Assembly (NCBI RefSeq): GCF_025370935.1
Contig: NC_133496.1
Span: 12,143,707-12,207,706, forward strand
Length of the DNA: 64,000 bases
Origin: Choristoneura fumiferana
Lineage: Eukaryota > Arthropoda > Insecta > Lepidoptera > Tortricidae
Reading direction: 5' to 3'
Within the stretch, counting starts at the first letter, position 1; the number at the start of each line of letters is the position of its first letter. The position numbers and the translations under genes were made by a program. The notes beneath the pieces are model-generated. The model ran no database searches. It was not told the origin of the DNA and worked only from the letters and a program-made list of their open reading frames with translations. Shown here one piece after another: positions 61,920 through 64,000 of the stretch.

Positions 61920-62305
61920 TTACTGCACATACTGTGCGGCAACACATGCTGAGTGGAGACCCTTTTTGGTATCCTGTCGTGTCACCAAGTTACATAGTTT
62001 TAGTGCTAGTTTTAGTCTTAGTCTTAGTCTTAGGTGGTAAGAATTACACCTCTCCATTTCTTCCGTGGATGCCGTAAGAGGCGACTGAGGATATAGGTTT
62101 AGGTATACCGTAGGCGACAGGCTAGCAACCTGTCACTATTGTACCGTTTTTGTCAAACTTAAAACCTATAATTGCTAAAAGTGGCTCCGAAGCGGTAACG
62201 TTTCGTGTGCTCTGCCTACCCCATTTGGGAATACAACAGGCGTGATGTTTGTGTGTGTGTGGTAAGTTATGGAGCCAAAATAAGTCTTTCTTTCTTTCAT
62301 TCTGA
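61920..62305 (+). mobile_element. Retroposon family H, carrying a LINE-type insertion
   Basis: GTGCGGCAACACATGCTGAG to TTAGTCTTAGGTGG matches 43734-43835. After the insert it resumes with TTATGGAGCCAAAATAAGTC and a (TTTC)n tail. Confidence 0.8.
62043..62266 (+). mobile_element. LINE-type 3' end inside retroposon H
   Basis: CTTCCGTGGATGCCGTAAGA, GGCTAGCAACCTGTCAC and GTGGCTCCGAAGCGGTAACG end in a short TG run. GGTAAG occurs at both borders as the likely target duplication. It is the same family as 13330-13464. Confidence 0.8.
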
Positions 62306-62675
62306 TGCGTCACGACACACACACACATATTTTTACATCTCTCATCGGTTTTATAGAGATAAGTAAGTAAGTAATGTATTTGAATTTTTGGGAGATGTCG
62401 AAACGCCCTTGATGTCTAGACGGACTAATAGACAAAACAATTAACCACAATTAATGTTTATTACAATTTAGAAATGAAATACTCTTAAAACGTTAAAAGA
62501 AAACAATTCCATTAATAATAGTTATTATCATGCGAAAGTTTGTAAGTATGTTTGTTTGTTTATTACTTTCATCACGTCTCAACCATTAAACCGGTTTAGA
62601 TCAAATTCGGTATACAGATAGTTTAAGTCCCGGGGAAGGATATAGAATAGTTTTTATCCCAAAAAATTGCAAAGT

Positions 62676-62762
62676 ATGTATGTAACACCCTATTTATTGT
62701 ACAAAATAAGTAGACACACACAAATGACAAACATTGAGATATACTACAAAGGCGAACTTATC
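62676..62762 (-). mobile_element. LINE 3' end, minus strand, inside the Helitron
   Basis: A TATGTATGTA tail (+ strand), then ATTTATTGTACAAAATAAGT and GGCGAACTTATCCCT; reverse of 13815-13945. Confidence 0.6.
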
Positions 62763-62774
62763 CCTTTAACCCAG

Positions 62775-63260
62775 GGGTCTTCAAACTTTTTGACTCAAGG
62801 GCCACACTGCACTTAAAGTAAATTCGTGCGGGCCAAGACTTTGGCTCGTCATGGGGGTAATTAACATTAGTTAACTAGACTTAGGGCCTGTTTCACCAGC
62901 TGTCGACTAACTTCAAGTGTCAGATAAAAGTAATGCCGTCTTTGTTTATTCGGACAAAACAAACAGAGACGGCATCACAGACATCCGTCACTTAAAGTTA
63001 GTCGACAAGTGGTGAAACAGGCCCTTAGTCTTCAGGGGGTACCTAGATACGAGTAACGCATAAGGAAAGCACTTGGTGTTGATTATGTTCGTGAGTGGCT
63101 ATCTATGATTATGACCAATTACCGTCAGTGGCGGGTCTTATAAAACTAATTACTTGTAGCTTTATAAAATCGGACCCTATCGCGGGCTGGACAGTGGGCT
63201 CTCCGCTTTCTTTCCGCGGGCCGGATTAGAGGTGTTCGCGGGCTGGACTTAAAGTTCAAA
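62775..63260 (+). mobile_element. hAT-like element, left end clear
   Basis: CAGGGGTCTTCAAACTTTTT then GACTCAAGGGCCACACTGC is a typical hAT-type left end. GCGGGCCGGATTAGAGGTGT and CGCGGGCTGGACTTAAAG suggest the worn right half. A family M MITE interrupts it. Confidence 0.5.
62884..63024. mobile_element. MITE family M, copy 3, with TTA duplication
   Basis: The ends are GGGCCTGTTTCACCA and TGGTGAAACAGGCCC, perfect over 15 bases. The inner arms pair GTCGACTAACTT with AAGTTAGTCGAC. TTA lies at 62881-62883 and 63025-63027. This points to PIF/Harbinger mobilisation for the family. 141 bp. Confidence 0.9.
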
Positions 63261-63446
63261 CCCATCGAGCGACTGGACGTCACTGACAGATGGCGTGGCA
63301 CACGGGTGTCTGCCTAAGTCGCTTGACGGGAATCTCTACCAGTCAACCTTTGAGTGGATGAGAGGAGCATTCAGTCAGGTACAAGTTCCCGCGGGTAAGC
63401 GATAAAAAAAAACTTTGCGGACGGAATCGCGGGCAACAACTACTTT

Positions 63447-63661
63447 ATTATAAAATTAAATTATTTAATTATATATTGACTCTTTATTGAACTCCAACAC
63501 ATAGTAAGCAGTACAGAAAACATGTATACATATTATACCTAGAGATTTTCTAATGTAAGCAAAGCCCGCAAGGTCCGCCCGGATTGCTACCACCATCTTG
63601 CTCGCTAATCCTGCCCTGAATCTACAGTGCTTGCACTGTTGTGTTTGGGCTTGGAGAGTAA
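63447..63661 (-). mobile_element. Probable LINE 3' end, minus strand
   Basis: GACTCTTTATTGAACTCCAA on the + strand reads as a polyadenylation end on the minus strand. GGATTGCTACCACCATCTTG is in the body. An 88-codon minus-strand frame over it and the next repeat shows no domain. Confidence 0.4.
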
Positions 63662-63663
63662 GA

Positions 63664-63771
63664 CGGCCGGTGAAATTACTGGCACTTGAGGTATCCCATC
63701 TAAGGCCTCTAGGTTGGCAACGCATCTGCAATACCCCTGGTGTTGCAGATGTTTATGGGCGGTGGTGATCT
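63664..63771 (+). mobile_element. Retroposon family D, 3'-truncated
   Basis: GGCCGGTGAAATTACTGGCA to GGGCGGTGGTGATCTC, then breaks off before the CTCGTTTGCC end seen at 32.9 kb. Confidence 0.7.
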
Positions 63772-63865
63772 CTATAGGTAGCTACTTTCATACAAAATTT
63801 CAAGTTTCTAGGACAACCGGAAATACCCTATAGATTTTTCGGTTACGGTAATTTGTATGGTAGGA

Positions 63866-63938
63866 TTGGGCCTCCTAGATGATCTCAGTGCGCATTTGGG
63901 ATCTTCACACACCATTAAATTACTTCGCAGGTGTGCAG
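63866..63938 (-). mobile_element. SINE family B scrap
   Basis: TTGGGATCTTCACACACCAT and TTACTTCGCAGGTGTGCAG are body phrases of the family on the opposite strand. Confidence 0.5.
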
Positions 63939-64000
63939 ATTCGGACAAAAATGCCTGAGCTTTTTTATGCAAAAAATTGAAAAGGACCTCTGTATGTAAA

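Larger units (their letters stand above)
62531..63446 (+). mobile_element. Helitron interrupted by about 700 bp
   Basis: The 5' two-thirds (ATGCGAAAGTTTGTAAGT to TTTTATCCCAAAAAATTGCA, 62531-62672) and the 3' third (AGTTCCCGCGGGTAAGCGAT to ATCGCGGGCAACAACTAC, 63381-63446) are colinear with the family. The intervening DNA holds at least three other elements. The 3' CTAG is mutated. Confidence 0.75.

Noticed and set aside
1..64000. Integrated virus, defence island, biosynthetic cluster or rRNA
   Set aside because: No capsid, polymerase, integrase, toxin, enzyme or rRNA sequence was recognised on either strand.

Overview
This 64 kb window is A+T-rich, non-coding animal DNA, almost certainly from a moth or butterfly (Lepidoptera). 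The evidence is the repeat complement: tRNA-derived SINEs with box A/box B heads, fragments of an RTE-clade LINE whose tail is (GAT)n, short Helitrons that begin TC, end CTAG and sit between A and T, and many short inverted-repeat (MITE-like) elements. Species cannot be fixed from what is visible. One 100-base run of N (4586-4685) is a scaffold gap.

No complete protein-coding gene is visible. Three places could belong to host genes. (1) A CpG-rich patch at about 280-510. (2) A short GC3-rich open segment at about 28156-28302, followed by a plausible splice donor. (3) A TATA box plus arthropod-type initiators at 39912-39960, followed by about 220 bases of leader and a GTAAGT donor, which looks like a promoter with a non-coding first exon on the + strand. 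All other long open frames lie in low-complexity DNA or mobile-element remnants and do not look like genes.

Layout. 0-5 kb: CpG-rich patch, unexplained A+T-rich DNA, a 672-bp element with a TTA duplication, and the gap. 5-10 kb: a 349-bp inverted-repeat element, a 7 x 35-bp tandem array, a deleted MITE, and a SINE split by a MITE. 10-15.5 kb: RTE tails, one split by a MITE, a degenerate tandem duplication and LINE 3' ends. 15.5-25 kb: Helitron, MITE and SINE copies, and a two-element cluster (B then A) at 22.36-22.99 kb. 25-36 kb: RTE tails, many MITEs, Helitrons with intact ends, the possible exon, and SINE-B fragments. 36-45 kb: nested inverted-repeat elements, the possible promoter, a 100-bp tandem duplication, and a SINE carrying one insertion while itself inserted in another repeat. 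46.6-49.3 kb: a dense run of inverted-repeat elements, including the second A/B cluster, a LINE 3' end inside a terminal-inverted-repeat element, and a tRNA-like sequence inside a perfect inverted repeat. 50-64 kb: Helitron fragments, a SINE carrying an internally inverted retroposon, the inverted partner of the 672-bp element, and several nested insertions.

No operon, defence locus, viral cluster or new protein system was recognised. What is of interest is structural: nested insertions with readable target duplications, recurrent composite units, and unusual inverted duplications.
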